A DNA stretch of 64,000 nucleotides from Toxonevra muliebris (Eukaryota; Arthropoda; Insecta; Diptera; Pallopteridae). How positions within the stretch are numbered: the first letter of the stretch is position 1; each line of letters starts with the position of its first letter. The translations under genes and the position numbers were made by a program. Under the pieces are notes generated by a model. That model was not told where the DNA came from. It searched no databases and saw only the letters and a list, made by a program, of their open reading frames with translations. Location: NCBI GenBank assembly GCA_963691655.1, contig OY829328.1:12540704-12604703 (forward strand), given 5' to 3'. Of the stretch, positions 1 to 13,500 are shown piece after piece.

Positions 1-588
1 GTATTTGGTGAATTTAATTCGCTGGTGGTTGTTGAGGACTGTGATGAGGTTTGCTGTTGTTTTTCTTGCGTTTCAATGGCATAATCATGTATCGGTGAAT
101 GCCAATTAACATTTCTTTTCTTATGTATTAAATTATTACTATTGGTGCAGCTATTATTATTTGTATTTGAATTGTCAATACAACAGTCAGCGGCGGCAGC
201 AGTTGATGTTTGCATTATTGCGATATTACTGAGATCAAGTGTTAGTTTGATAGAAGAAGGAACAACAGCAGCAGCAGCAGCAGCAACATCATCAACAACA
301 GAAGTTGTAGAAAGTATTGGATGGTATACATTTCTCACAATGTCAGAAGTTGTATTAAAAGTTTCAACATTACTGCGAGTTACTGTTGAATTATTTTCAA
401 TATTTGTATTACATTCCGATGGTGGCGGCGATGGCATTTTTGTAATAATTTTTGTTAATACTTCAACTCCCGATTGAAACTTTTTAGCTGTAATCGGTTT
501 ACGCTGTTGGTGTTGTGCAGCAACAGCAACTGTAGCTGTTGCAACTGAAGCAGCAGCAGTACTATCAGCAAAATCCTGATTGCGAACT
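1..588 (-). CDS. phtf: phtf exon 5, partial
   Basis: The acceptor AG is at 590-589. The frame is open for 195 codons to the window edge. It is Ser/Thr/Asn/Gln-rich with short Ala runs and low conservation expected. The plus-strand reading at 142-477 is its antisense shadow. Confidence 0.82.
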
Positions 589-1612
589 CTAGAAATTTGA
601 ATTTAAATTATAATTATAAATTTGGAATGCATTTAAGAAACATACTTTACAAGTTTCTTGCGTCTACGCACTCTTGGATCTCTGCTGTGTTTGGTACTTT
701 GACTTGTATTGGAAAAGCGTCTGCGTTTGACTTTAGTACCGCTAGCAGTATTTGTAGCAACAATCTGTGAATGTATGAGGCTGAGCAGGAGACTCAAAGT
801 CATGGGTATCAAAAGATCTGATATGGAAACAATGTGCTAAAATATAAATTGAAAACAATTTATAAATATTAGTTATAATCAAAAATTTAACCACTATAAT
901 CTTCAATTAAATTACTTCTTCCACGTGACTTTTATCATCGATTTTATGGTTAATAATATTTTCATGGTTTATATCATTTATGAGTGTTGTAGTATTTGTA
1001 ATATTTTCTGCTGATACTGCTCCTTCACCGCCGCTGGCTGCATCGCCGATACGATGAATGTTAAATGTATATACAGCCCATGATATCATTTGTGTGATAT
1101 ACATTAATAATAGAATTGCAAATGTATTTGGCGATGTCTGTTTGACCCACCATTGTGCATAGATTGGTAAAAAGAAATAACGTAATATGGCCAAACGTAT
1201 CACAGTTAAAAGAGTTTGTTTTGGTTTTGCTTTTGGAAAAGTTGAGCCTGTAATCAATTAAGCAATGGGGAAAGGAGAATTTCTTGTACTCTGAAAATAG
1301 TTCTTGAAATGTTCAATACATACCTCTAACCAAATCCACATCAATTAGATCTGTCTTAAGTTTAGCATTCTTCAATGTTACACTTCGAAAACCATCGAGT
1401 ATTTTTTGTTCAACTGTTTTCTCCCATTGTTGTTTATCGCAGGTGCCAATCTTTTTTTGATACCTTTTGATAATAGTAATTGAAAAGCAATAAATTTCTA
1501 AGAATTTTCCAATATAGTTATTTAATTTAAGTTTTCTCTCTTACCATGTTACAATTTCATCTAATTTCATAGTAGAATTTACATGCAAGTATTTGAAAAA
1601 TCTTTTCTAAAT
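1..1612 (-). CDS. phtf: PHTF family membrane protein, 5' half of gene, cut by window edge
   Basis: Five coding exons read on the minus strand: 1570-1545 (start codon at 1570-1568), 1463-1324, 1247-916, 836-646 and 588-1, which runs off the window. Phases agree at every junction (26, 166, 498 and 689 coding bases), and all introns have GT/AG ends. A 5'UTR part starts after an acceptor at 1613. The protein begins MKLDEIVTWYQKKIGTCD, then has VDLVRGSTFPKAKPK and a WW-containing hydrophobic stretch, which match the conserved N-terminus of PHTF1/PHTF2 as I recall it. Two membrane segments are visible (NTFAILLLMYITQMISW and LLIPMTLSLLLSLIHSQIV). The last exon is a Ser/Thr/Asn/Ala-rich linker with an Ala run, typical of a fly-specific disordered region. 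Despite its name (putative homeodomain transcription factor), the family is a multi-pass ER membrane protein. The C-terminal half lies outside the window. Confidence 0.9.
646..836 (-). CDS. phtf: phtf exon 4
   Basis: 191 bases, phase 0 in and phase 2 out, donor GTATGT. Encodes the second membrane helix, SLIHSQIVAT (compare HCQIVST in vertebrate PHTF), then a strongly basic RRRKK cluster. Confidence 0.85.
916..1247 (-). CDS. phtf: phtf exon 3
   Basis: 332 bases. Encodes GSTFPKAKPK, the basic/aromatic stretch ending QWWVKQTSP and the first clear membrane helix, then a His/Asn/Thr-rich variable loop. I chose the donor GTAATT after HVEE because it gives phase 0, as the next exon needs; reading through would hit a stop two codons later. 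Confidence 0.82.
1324..1463 (-). CDS. phtf: phtf exon 2
   Basis: 140 bases, phase 2 in and phase 1 out, donor GTATGT. Encodes the YQKKIG block, the WEKTVEQ motif and the start of the VDLVRGSTF motif, whose Gly codon is split by the intron. Confidence 0.9.
1545..1612 (-). CDS. phtf: phtf first coding exon
   Basis: Coding part is 1570-1545 (eight codons plus two bases, TG of a Trp codon); 1612-1571 is 5'UTR after a TTTTGCAG acceptor. The donor is GTAAGA. This start is chosen because it puts Met eight residues before the conserved WYQKKIG block, as in the family. Confidence 0.8.
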
Positions 1613-2332
1613 CTGCAAAAGAAAAAATATAAAATCGTTTACATATTTTGCGCTAAAAACCAAACATTTGTTGAGCGTGTAATTGCGCATAACTGAAGCT
1701 TCAGATAAGTGATAAGTGTTTATCGTGCCTTCCCACCCATTTCTAAGATATCGTGATACGAATACAACAAGTTTTGAATATTTCTTTAGTAGCTGTTGCC
1801 GTAGCCGCTGCCGCTGTACAACGAAGTGAAGGCGTTAAGTATCAGCTTTGTGTGACATAAACGGTACGCGTAAGCTTTATTTGATTGCGAATATATGTAT
1901 AATATTATTCCAGTCGTATTTACTACTTAATTCATAAATAATTAATATGTACATAGAATTGAATAAATGTACTCAACATATGCAGAACAAATGTATTTAT
2001 GTGCATATTTATTTATTTATTTTGTAATTAATGCTAATTAATAGCACAAGCCTGTGAAATTAAACTATTTTTAAGACGATTGAAAAAAACAGTAGTTTTC
2101 TATGTATCTTTATGATTTGAGCCCGAAGCAGAATGCAGAAGTTATCGAAAAATTTCAACCCAAAAGGCCGAAAAAATTCGGGTTGTAGACCGTTGGAAAG
2201 GTGTTTTACTCATTGAACGTGGTTTTAAGATCGGGCTATCCTTAAGTATATTCAGAATATACAGATGGCCGGTAAAGCCATCACTCTTGAGTTGGTATAC
2301 ATTAGGAAGACTTATGACTGTTACACTATTAA
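1613..2332. other. phtf upstream / intergenic DNA
   Basis: No coding signal seen. The sequence at 1730-1870 is less AT-rich (GCCGTAGCCGCTGCCGCTG) and could hold the phtf promoter or first non-coding exon; no clear TATA or initiator was found. Confidence 0.4.
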
Positions 2333-2880
2333 CTAGAGTAAAATCCCGATAGTTCGTAATAGCGAGGGATTCGCAATTTTTACGAATTACAGGGGTTTTT
2401 GATATAACGAGGTTAAAATAACAAAAAATTTTAATTAATTAAGAAAGAAAAAACAAAAATAATTATTCATTTAACTGAAATATGTATGTAGATATATGTA
2501 TATGGGTACAAATATTGCACACCATTAAAAATTAACTTTTAAAAAAGCCTGTAATTTTTTAATGTTTAAGGCTTATCTTGTCCACCACGAAAAACACAAA
2601 AAAATCTAAAAAGCTGCCTACTATGATCCATTTTTTTCGAACCATAGTTTCAAAGAATTTTTTTTTATATTACGAATTATAAGAGGTTGTCAACAACCAA
2701 TTACGATTTAAAAGAGGTTAAACAGACCTTGTACTGAGAAAAAAAATACGAATTAGCGAGAGGACCTAAATGTATGAATTTTTGCAAATTAATACGATTT
2801 ATTCAAGGGGTCAACAGTTTTTTACTATTTATTGAGATTTTCGAATTAACGGATACGAATAATCGCGATTCTATTTACAG
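2333..2880. mobile_element. pogo/Tigger-like non-autonomous element (candidate)
   Basis: The left end (GTAAAATCCCGATAGTTCGT) and the reverse complement of the right end (GTAAATAGAATCGCGATTAT) are similar and resemble the CGATAATTCG-type ends of pogo-like elements. The interior repeats phrases such as ACGAATTA and AAGAGGTT on both halves. No transposase frame. The ends align imperfectly, so the boundaries are approximate. Confidence 0.42.
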
Positions 2881-5691
2881 TTTTTGTATCAGTAAAAACT
2901 GTGGCTTTTACAAAAGTAGTAACTCAAGTTCAGCTTTAAGCTTTAATGAGTGACTTGTAGCAACCAAAAAATACATAAAACCTGTAACTAAATGCAAAAA
3001 CAATTTGTATGGAAAAGACTAGGAAAATATCACTGATTATGATCACAATAACCAAATAGATTTATTAAAATTAAAAGAAAATCACTTTTTGCAAATATGC
3101 ATGTAACTACCGAATCAACAAAAATTATATTCACATTTTATAACTCTAGAATATTTTCCAACATATTCACACAAAAAAAGCGCTAAAAATTAAGCTTGAT
3201 AAATTAAACGAACGCAATAGGAAATACATATGTGAGTGAGTATCGTGAACACACTTTCTAGAAAATGAGAATATCAATTTCCACACAATTTAATGCCATA
3301 TGATAAATTAATAAGAATAAACAAATAAAAACACACAATAAGTAAATAAAAAAAACTTTCTCCTTCACTTAATAAATGAATAAGTAGAAAATTATCAAAC
3401 TGAACTAAGATTTAAAATATTGTTTTGAACGGTTAGAAAAATTTAAGATATTTTTTTTGTTAAAATAAGACATAAAAGGTCAAGTACAATGAAAAAAAAA
3501 AAATATGTTAAAATGCTTCCGCATCATAACTAGAAGCAAATACTTAAAATAAAAGCGAAAAAGCTCAAAGAAAGAATATTAAATAGGTATTAAGCTCTAT
3601 ACAGTTAGTATATGCGGTTGTATTGTCTTGCATGAAGCTCAAACGCATACCTTACCGCATTTTTGTGGCAAGTGTGTTAATTTTTGAAGGTTGCATGTTA
3701 GATTTTTTCTTTGTGGTAGCAACTTTTATCTGCGAAATATGGAGATGCACCAACATGAAGCTGGCGAGAGTGTTAGAAATCAATATTGAAAGACTAATGT
3801 GTTTCTGCTCATTGTAGGGTGCCTACATAAATTTGCATGTGCTTTGATTGGTAAATAAACGCTTTTATAGTCATTTTTCTGGCAACAGAAAAGTTCAAGG
3901 TAAAAAGTATTTATCATTGAAACCTAGAAAAATGTTTATGGCTTTGCTTACTTTTCTTACCTTTGTAGAGAATTTCAAGTCTTAGTTTCCACTTCAAAAC
4001 TTTGATAATTTAATTATTTAACTATATAGTTAATTATATTTGTCAATTGAAACTTTAAATTTGTATATGAGACAAAAAAAACTTAATAATTTATCACCAA
4101 TTTCTCAAGCAGCGTAAACAAAACTGCTGCCATGCAATGGAAACGCAAATAAATACTAAACGATAATCGACAACAAACTATACTCGGAATTTTAACTCAG
4201 CGCAGCTCCAGCCCCAATCCAATCACTTTCTTTCTTTTTCCGATTTTACTTTGCGTTCTTTTGCATTTGATTTTCTTTCAGTTTTTGTTTTTATTAAAAT
4301 TTTCTTATGTTGTCCGTCTGATCCATATAGCAATTTTTTGATAGAGCTATCGCGCTAAGTTAAAATATTAACAACAATTTTTACTGAAGCTGCCAAAGAA
4401 ACTGAGTCAAAACGTCGTTATCTGCTTCTATATATTATTATTTTGTCAAACGTCAAAATTAATGAAAGAATGAAGAAAAGTATTTTTGACAATTGATAAG
4501 AAGAAACAGGATAGAAAAACAAAAAAGAGAAAAACAAGCTAACAATGAAACAATATAGGGTGGCTCATATGGATCAAATAAAATGGAATGAAGTGGTTTA
4601 ATGTTGGTCATATTAAGATAATAGCTGACTATTCAATATTTTTCTATCAAAGGATACAATATAGACAATATCGTGCCAACTTCGTTTGCTTAAGAAGAAG
4701 TTTACAACCACAAATGAGTGATACTACAAGTGTTTGTGAAAACAAGTCTTAGAAATGGCTTTTTGTAGTGCAATTAGACTCAAAGTTATGTATTTGACCA
4801 ATAATGATAGAAATCAAGATTACGCCCTCAGCTGCGTAAGTTTATTCTGTAAAAATAATTATGAGACATGATGCTAATGATTTCTGGGGATTTACACATT
4901 TAATTTAATTAAATGCGTCAAGTATAGAGGTAAAATTTGTACATATATACATAAAGAAGACAACATAAAGAGCTATTTTATTTCCTATACATAGCTCACT
5001 TCATCTTAAATATCATTTAAATTAGTAAAATAACAAGTTTTCACTCCACCAAACACAGTAATAAACAGTATTTTTTTTCTGGTGTGACGTCACAACCAGA
5101 TCTGCGCAAGTTGTAATTTTTATTTCTATCATTCGTGGTATTTAACCACAGATGTTATTGACACAGCAATGCTTTAAATTTGTTACCAAATATAATATGT
5201 CCTTTCGACTGCTAGTCACATCAAGTGTTTGCAAATTAAAACTTAGGCCTAGTTCTGTCGGAAGTACAGAAATAATAGCAGAGACAGAATCAATTTAAAC
5301 TGGAATTTGATAATAATTAGTCCTGAGAAACTCGTTTGAAACCGATAATTCATAATCTTTTAGGATTTGTTTGCCCCTTCATAGAAAACGAAGTAACTGG
5401 AGGATTGTTTGAGTAAAATCTGCCAGAACTGAAAACTTTTTGCAAAACCTGCACATCTACCAGCTACCAGCACTGACCTGACCGAAGATGGGAATTATCC
5501 ATAGCTCCCACTGCCACAGTTATAACAAATTGAGTAGAAAGTTGTTGCATTCAACTTCCTGTGCAACTAAACCGCTCTCTTTATGGCAAAAACAAATCAT
5601 TTTGTCAGAGTTTTTACGTAATTATTTTGATTTTGTGTTATTATTGAATTTCCAAAATTTCGATCCCAATAATATAATGCTTAATAAAATG
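2881..5691. other. intergenic DNA without recognised genes
   Basis: AT-rich, with homopolymer runs and stop codons in all frames. Short frames at 3623-3817 and 5488-5712 show no family motif or splice context and are not called. Confidence 0.6.
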
Positions 5692-6138
5692 AATTTCAAA
5701 TTCGTTTTTTGACAGATTATAAGTTTGGAGAAGAAGGAGAATTTTTATGTGTGTTTTGTGTAAATAAAAATAAATAAAATTTTGCCTTTCAATTGGATTT
5801 GGACATCAAGAATTTATATAGCAATTATGGATATTTGGTGGAATGGCAATGATTTACTCTCCGACTCCATTATTTTATTTTTGAACTTAATAAATATTAC
5901 TAAATATTATTAGAGCAACTTTTATGAAAACAAAATGCAAAATATCTAAAAAAAATATGTAATAGATCTTAAATTGTGCCTGTTTTTTACAATCTTGTGA
6001 TACTTTATGCATTTCAAGCGCATTTTTTGAAATGCAGAATTTCATTTGACAGTTTTTGTATGGCGAAATTCCGCATTTCAAACACATTTCAACGAAATGC
6101 TAAATTTGCCTGAAATTCCCTCTCGTGTGTCCTCACTA
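5692..6138. mobile_element. MITE copy, left end missing
   Basis: Shares about 440 bases with 42446-42912, including the block AGCAATTATGGAT, the repeated ATTTCAACGAAATGC-type segments and the right terminal end (CTCTCGTGTGTCCTCACTA). The left terminal repeat seen in the 42 kb copy is absent here, so it is 5' truncated or diverged. No coding capacity. Confidence 0.7.
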
Positions 6139-7317
6139 TAAAGTTAAATTAAAAAAAATAACAATACAATCTTAGAATAACGAATATGTTGCTATTCATT
6201 TTATGAAATAACAACATAATCGTTCTGTTGTTTAATTTTATGATTACTTATTTCTTTGGTTTGGTTCCATTCTCAGATTGGTGTTTAATAGTGATTAATA
6301 TTCATCATTTAACACAAAAACTTAATAATATCGTAAATTTAAAGGAAAACTTAATAATAACGTAAACGTCGTAAAAAATGGCGTTAAACTAAGAATTTTA
6401 AGTTTATCATTGCAAACTTCGAAGATTTTTCATCTATAGGACAGGCACTAGAAACTCAAAAAAATATTCCATACTTCAGAGCAAAAGCGTATTAAGTCCA
6501 AAATTTCAATTTTCCGGTTTCAATAAGTTAATCTTATAAGCTTTCGAACAGTTGTTGGCAACATAAGATTTTACTTACAACGAAAGTACTGGAACCAGAT
6601 ACGTAAATTTTTAATGCTCTATATATCGCAAGCGAGTGAATAAAGGCATCTCGACTTCCTCTATCAGCTCCTTTGGTGTTGACAATCGGGACTAAATCAT
6701 CATGTATATCTAGTTTCTTCTTAAATTTAGAAGTTATTGGTTCATATTGCATTTATGCGTAAATTATAGCAGATAATTAAAAGAAATATAGAAGTGAATT
6801 TTTATCATCCAAAAAAATTTATTGTAATAAAATTTATTATTGCATCGTAAAAATTAATTTAAATTTATACATACATACGTAAGTACCCGTTCTAATTGCT
6901 ATAATTTAGATTTATTTAAAAGCAGGCAGAAAATCGATCAATTGTATGAATTTAAATTTAATGATTTCTTGTTTTTTGATTGCTTCAAAGACCTTTGATT
7001 AACTTCAACTGTTAGTGAAAATTGAATATAGTTATGTATTTTCGTGTATTTTACGTACGTATTTACTTTGAGTTTATGGTTTAAAATTAAATATGTTTGT
7101 TTTATATATTGAAATTTGAGTAAGGAGACAAGTTTTACTTTTTATCATAGTCAAAAACAGTCAGCCTCCTCCCCTCTCTCTCATATTTCTTACACGTCTA
7201 ATTTAGACGATTTTGCGAAAGTGCACACTTTGGACGATTCCATATATTTTCGTAATTCAGTTTTTTTATTTTGTATATTTTATTTTAGTTTAGTTTTTAA
7301 TTTAGTGGATTTTTATT
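6139..7317. other. intergenic DNA and 3'UTR of the membrane isoform
   Basis: The gene ending at 7318 transcribes into this stretch. Minus-strand AATAAA occurs directly after the stop codon and again near 7265-7275; either could direct polyadenylation. Otherwise AT-rich with no gene seen. Confidence 0.5.
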
Positions 7318-7505
7318 TCACGATTGTTTCGGGTGTTGCGGTGGAGGTGGAGGCGCCGGTTTAAAGCACTGCAACAAAAACGCGGTGTACATAACAAAGC
7401 CAACGGCCAAAGCTATTAAAGCATACATAAATATATTCAGTTCGGGTTGACGGAAGCGATTTTTACGCAACCATTCCAGGACTTCATCTTCAGAAAGAAG
7501 GTCAC
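7318..7505 (-). CDS. l(2)01289: Membrane branch terminal exon M12: transmembrane anchor
   Basis: 188 bases to a stop at 7320-7318. GDLLSEDEVLEWLRKNRF closes unit 15. The helix IFMYALIALAVGFVMYTAFL (about residues 1654-1675) follows, then a short Pro-rich tail (KPAPPPPPQHPKQS). With the signal peptide this predicts a type I membrane protein: array in the ER lumen or outside the cell, tail of ~16 residues in the cytosol. Confidence 0.9.
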
Positions 7506-10500
7506 CTACAAATAAAGTGAAAAGTTTCAATTCAAATTTCATTAATCTCTTAACCAGCAAGAATTTAATTAAGTACACAGTTTTTTTTTTTAATATTACC
7601 TCTATAGATGCTGGGGAATCTCCTTCGGAAATACACCATAGCTGGCAGTTTGGTGACACCCCACTTTTTGGCATATCGCGTGTCTGCCATTTTGACAAAT
7701 GTTATATCTAAATTATCCGTTTCACTATCGATATTCTCGAGTTTCTCAAGTGAGGCAATGCTGTCTTGTTGATTGTGTTCATCTAACAAAAAAAAAAATT
7801 GAAATTCAGGAAATCATTAATATTATCAATCACTAATCATTGCCATCGAAAACTTACAAAAGAATACCGTTAAAAATTCGTTTTCTTCGAGCAATTTATC
7901 AAGCATTTTGCGATTAACTTCTTCTATTTCGTTTTTAATTTCGAATACATCTTGCGATGTAAGCCATGTTATAACTTTATCATGCTGATGCATATCACCA
8001 TCGTATAAAACAGGAACTTGCTTTCTATAAATTACAAATAGTATTTTGAAATCGAAAAACTACCTCAAAAAAAAAAAAAAAAGTGAAGAAAATCATACCT
8101 AAAATAAACCAACGAGGGTATATTAACCACTTCGTATTTTTTCGCCGCCTCCGCACTGGTAATTTTCACAAAATCAATACCAAACATATCAGCTTCCCCA
8201 TCAATTTCTTCTAACTCCTCCAATATTTCCTCACATTCTGCACAATCTTCGTCATCTGTAATCGATTTTATACCATCATTTACATTCATTTGATTAAATT
8301 ATACTCGTATTTACAGAAAAACACCACCAATAATGTTGATTCAGCCATTAGACGTTCCAACATGCGTTCATTCACTTCTTCAATTTCATCGGCCAATTCA
8401 CGATTATCATCGTCGATAAGCCATTCTAGAACGGATTGTTCATTTTGTAGATCACCCTCGAAGAGTAATGGATTACCATTTCTGTAATTTTCTTTAATAT
8501 TAATATACGAGTTCAATAGCTAGACTTGGGACATGAGGCACGTTTTCTTAGACTAAGTATGCATATTACCGAAAGTAAACCAACGCTGGGAATGTTTTTA
8601 TTGAATAACGTTTCGCCAATTGTGGATCTTGGATTTTGACCATGTGTATGCCGAAGACATCGCATTCGTCATCGATCAATTCAAGTCCTTCCAATATTTG
8701 ATCGCATATATTGCAATTAATTTTGTCTGTAGAAAAAAGTGTTCATTAACACGTTAGCTTTTATGTATTATAAGTTTATTTGATAATTTTATAGTAAATG
8801 AGTTTCATCTTTAAATACCCTACACCCAAGTTATTATAATAGTATATACATAATGATTATTTAATGTTCATGATTTGAAGAAGTCATATATGTTGCTATT
8901 ACTGTATATATTTTAACTTTGTGTAGGTGTAAAGTATTTTTTCTTTTTAAACTATTTTAAGCCTGAAAAATGCTAGTTATTTGCTTTATTTAATGTGTTA
9001 AAGTTAAGTAAAGCGAGTTAATGAAAAGAAAACGCCAAAAATTAAGGTATTCGATTCCAAACTAAACACTAGGATATTTATTTATTATTTACTGATTACT
9101 GATAACTGAAAAATAAGAATATGTACAATATAGGTATTTACATTTTCACATTTAATTGTTTAAAAAAGCTAGATTCGCATTAAAATATATTGACTATCTC
9201 CGTTCGGACTCGGCATAAAGTGTTAAGTTCCCTCTATTCTTTGAAAAGTTGCATAATTCGGGTGTATGCATAAACGCCATGGCATGGGATATAGGATATT
9301 TTTAATATATTCCCGACAATTCTTAAAATTGAGTAAATTTTTTATTCCACATTTGAAAATTTTCCCGGTATTTAGTTTGGGCGTAATACAATTGTTTCAT
9401 AAAAAAAGCTTTTTGGAAATCAGTTTAGTAATGAAGTTTAGAAGTGGAAGAAAAAATTATATTATAGCTTTCATACACTATACAACTTAGTCGCAAACAT
9501 TATCGTAAACCTTAAATGCCTACTCGTGCATGAGGATGTTATATCTAGTCCGTGAAAATCTATAAATTGGAATTCTTGTACTAACATTTTTGTTGCGGTC
9601 GAAGTTTGTAGTGTGTGTTTTGAAACGCAAGTCTGGGACAAAATTGTACAGTGTATGTAGGCATTTTGAGTATACTTATACTATATTTAGATTAAAGAGA
9701 AATCGGTTAAAAGATATAAAGCAAATCAATCATTTTCCAGATAGAATTCAAAAATATACATATGTAGAACTATTTCATTATCCATAGTTTTTGATTATGT
9801 AGCTGTAGCGTATGCGGCTGGCTGCATTTTTGAGAATACCTTGATTTTCGATACGTTTTCTTTTGTTTGAAATGTAATTCTGAAGGAATTGTTTGGATTT
9901 ATGTTGTGAGGTTATGTTGCCTTCTTTAAGGGATATGGGCGAACAGAAATTTCTGCAATAAGCTGGTGGCTTTCCATTACGCTCAGGAGGTACTGAGGAT
10001 GTTGGTTTTGTTTTTGGGATATAAAATATTATTTGTATTGTTTTTTTTTGGCGGATGTGTGGTGGTGGACATTGTTTGGCGATGTTTTGTGTAGGATAAA
10101 AATATGCGAAAAGATTTTGTGATATATGCAAATAAAATGTTAAATTACAAAAATTGAAATAGTATGTATGTACAAATAGTGAGTTAAATACACAAGTACA
10201 TACAATAAAGAAATTTTTCTATACTAATTGAAAGAGCTTTTTCTGTATCGAATACTTACAAAAGTAAACAGCCAAATATTGAGTTTCTTCAACCATGGTC
10301 TCTAGCATTTGCCGTGTAATTAATTCTATACGATCTTCGGTCTTTTGAGTTATGAGCCATTGGAGTACTTCTTCCTCTTCATTTAATTCACCTATGAAAA
10401 TGTTGAGAATATAGAATTAGAAAAGGAAGAATACAGAAAAATGAATAATCTGTAATAATTCAACGATACTCAAGCGAAATGATCAACTACAAATATTGAA

Positions 10501-13500
10501 AATCTTACCTTCAAATACATTTGGGATTCCACTTTCGAAGTATACCAATGCTGGGTACTCATGCACTCCATAACCGTCAGCCACCGAAAAGTCTCGTGTT
10601 TTCACAAACGTAATGCCATGTTTGTCACAATCATCGTCAATATTTTCCAGTTCTTCTAAGACCTTGGTACATTGTTCACAGCCATCAGCGTCTGATTCAA
10701 ATGTACATTGAAATAGATTCTTATAACATACATTACGACAAAAGTTTTGCACAAAACAGAAAAAGGAAAATATGAAGCGCAATTTGGTAGAACATTTAAA
10801 TAAAATACATTAAAATAGGCAGTAAAGAAAGTAAAACATTTCAACAGTAAAGATGAGGTATTAATAAAAAATATATAGTTCAGGTTGGGTAACGTAGATA
10901 AATAAAGTAGATATAGATTATTATCGAAAGGATGGTTGGAAAGAAATAAAAAAAAAAAAAAGAACAACAACATGATACAATTAAGGTGCTTTGGAAATAA
11001 TGAAAGATATAAAGTGCAGGTAGAAGGCGTGTCTTTAAGGTAGGTGTGTGCATATACGGAAACTACTACATTTGCTACGCAATATAGAACATCAAAACAA
11101 AAACCAATCATGTGATATGATACAGGGTGTTTTCTTATTTTTTTTCTTTACAACGCACGTTCAATTAAACAATCAAATGGTGGATATTCGATATACAATA
11201 TTTTTTTTACATATATACCAAAAAGTGTATATATGTATAATGGTTGCATATATTCATTCATTCATTCATTGGTCAAAATACTAAGTTCTCTACCCTCTTC
11301 ATGTTTGCTGCTTGAAGCAACAGTGCTTGCTTCCGTTTCCGTTCCAGCCGCCGCTTCCGCATCACTGCCAAATGATGCCGCTGCACCGGCACCACCATCT
11401 TGTTGTTGTGCTTCCTTTTCCTTTTTCAAACGTGCTTTGCGCGCCGCCTTCGAATTGCATATGTCACATTGGGTTTTGTTCCCTGAATTTTCGATTCGAT
11501 TCAATTCGTTTTGATTCGATTTATAGTACATATTTCATTAATAGTTTGTATGTACGTGTATATTTATATTTATATTTGAATTCATTTGAAGGTAAATATG
11601 TACGAGTAGTCGGTATATTGTGGGTTGTGTCATTTTAAATTGAATATTTAATAAAGAAAGTATGTATATTAAATTAAAAAGTCATTGAAATTAATACTTA
11701 ATAAAAAAAAAATGTTAGTTACATTTTAGAATAAGATTTAATATAATAAGTTCTCGTAGTGTGCTGCAACTACTTGAAGAGATTTTGAAAAATAATTAAT
11801 ATTAACTAAATTTTAAATTGTTAATTACAAAATTGAATAATTATTTTTATTCAAACTAGAAGCGCTGCAATCTTTTTGCGCAAAAGTGTAACGATAAATA
11901 ATGCAGAGTACCTTTCGTAAGAATTTGTACATGAATGAAAAGGGCCAGTAGTTTTATGCCACATCGGCAGATGGAAATGAAATGCTTATGAAATGTTTAC
12001 TCCTGGATGTTGGTCACTACCGTGTAGAAAATATTCGTAGTTTTTGTGCGCTGATTCTTTGCCTAAGTATTATACGAGCTTACGTCACTGTGATAACATG
12101 AGAAATTTATATAAAATTAAAGAAAAAGTATGAAAAACATTACAGTTTCCAGAAAAGACTTCTCGCTATTCAAAAAATTTGTAGAACTTCATTGTTACAT
12201 ACCGAAATTTACCAAAAATAAATAAATTACGAAAATATCTTACTTTTTATAGATTTTTCCAACCGAATGTATTTATGAAAACCTTGAACGTAAAGAACCT
12301 GGCACCTTTTTTTCTGAATTTCCAAACATTGTCTTTTGAAATCCTTGCATCTTAATTAATTTGATGACCACAACTGTAGGAATTGAAGTGATTACATCAA
12401 AAGTCCAAAAGGTTATTCCTGTAACTAGCATACATATGTATGCAGGTTTAACTCATCTAAATCAATAGTTAAATATTTTCTATGTACAATTCTTCTTAAA
12501 GGTACTTGTATATTTATGTCACCAAACCGATTGCAGCTATTTATTATTACTTTTTATTATTAAGCCGTTTTTGAATTAAGCTTAATAAAAAATAAAAACT
12601 TACAAAAGTACACCGCAATCGAACCGGATTCTTCAATTAAATGAACCAGTCTTTCGCCTTCGAGATCTTCGATAACATCTCCACTTGGATCCTTTTGCGT
12701 TAGTAACCAAGCGAGAATTTGTTCTTCTTCATAAAGATCACCTAATAAAATATATGCAACAAATATATGTTTAGGGTTTTGGAAATATAACATAAACTTT
12801 TAAATGAAAGCAACTAACCGGCGTATATAACTGGTTCTTTGGAGGTAGGTTTAAAGAAAAGTATCGCTGGTAAAGCGAAAACACCATATTCTTTAGCCAT
12901 CTGCTTGTCATCGATCTTAACAAAATCAATGCCTGCCTTATCAGCATCATCGTCGATATGTTCTACTTCGGCAAGTACGCGTGGACATTGTTTGCAATCA
13001 TCGCTATCTGGAAATTGTTTAAAAACATTTTTAGGTATATAAAATAATTGCTCATCGATAAAATGCAAAGCAATAGTAAAATATTGTAGGCATACGTACA
13101 TAAAATAGCGGCCAAATAATCTGAAGCTTTGCGTATTTTTTCAAACATTTTACGATTAACTTGTTCAATGTGATCGGTCATTTCCATATTCGCGGGGCTG
13201 GTTAACCAATCCAATATTTCCTCCTCATCATCGATATCACCATCGTAGTTAATGTATTTGCCTTTACGGAAATACGTTAGACCAGGTGGATTCCGGTATC
13301 CATACTTCTTCGCCATCAGTTTGTCTTTCATTTTAACAACATAAATGCCATATTCTAGAGCCTCATCATCGATTAGCTCAATGTGTCGGAGAACGCGTGG
13401 TGAATCGGGATCATCTTCTTTATCTGTGCATAATACAAAAACATTAAGAATTATGCTAAATCATTTTATTGAAACACTGTATATATTTTCAATATTATAT

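Noticed and set aside
142..477. Plus-strand frame of 111 codons
   Set aside because: Antisense of phtf exon 5, which has matching phase and splice acceptor.
5887..6087. Minus-strand frame of 66 codons with Cys residues
   Set aside because: It lies wholly inside a MITE copy; the related copy at 42 kb does not preserve it.
6534..6752. Minus-strand frame of 72 codons
   Set aside because: No family motif, no good splice context and no sign of codon bias.
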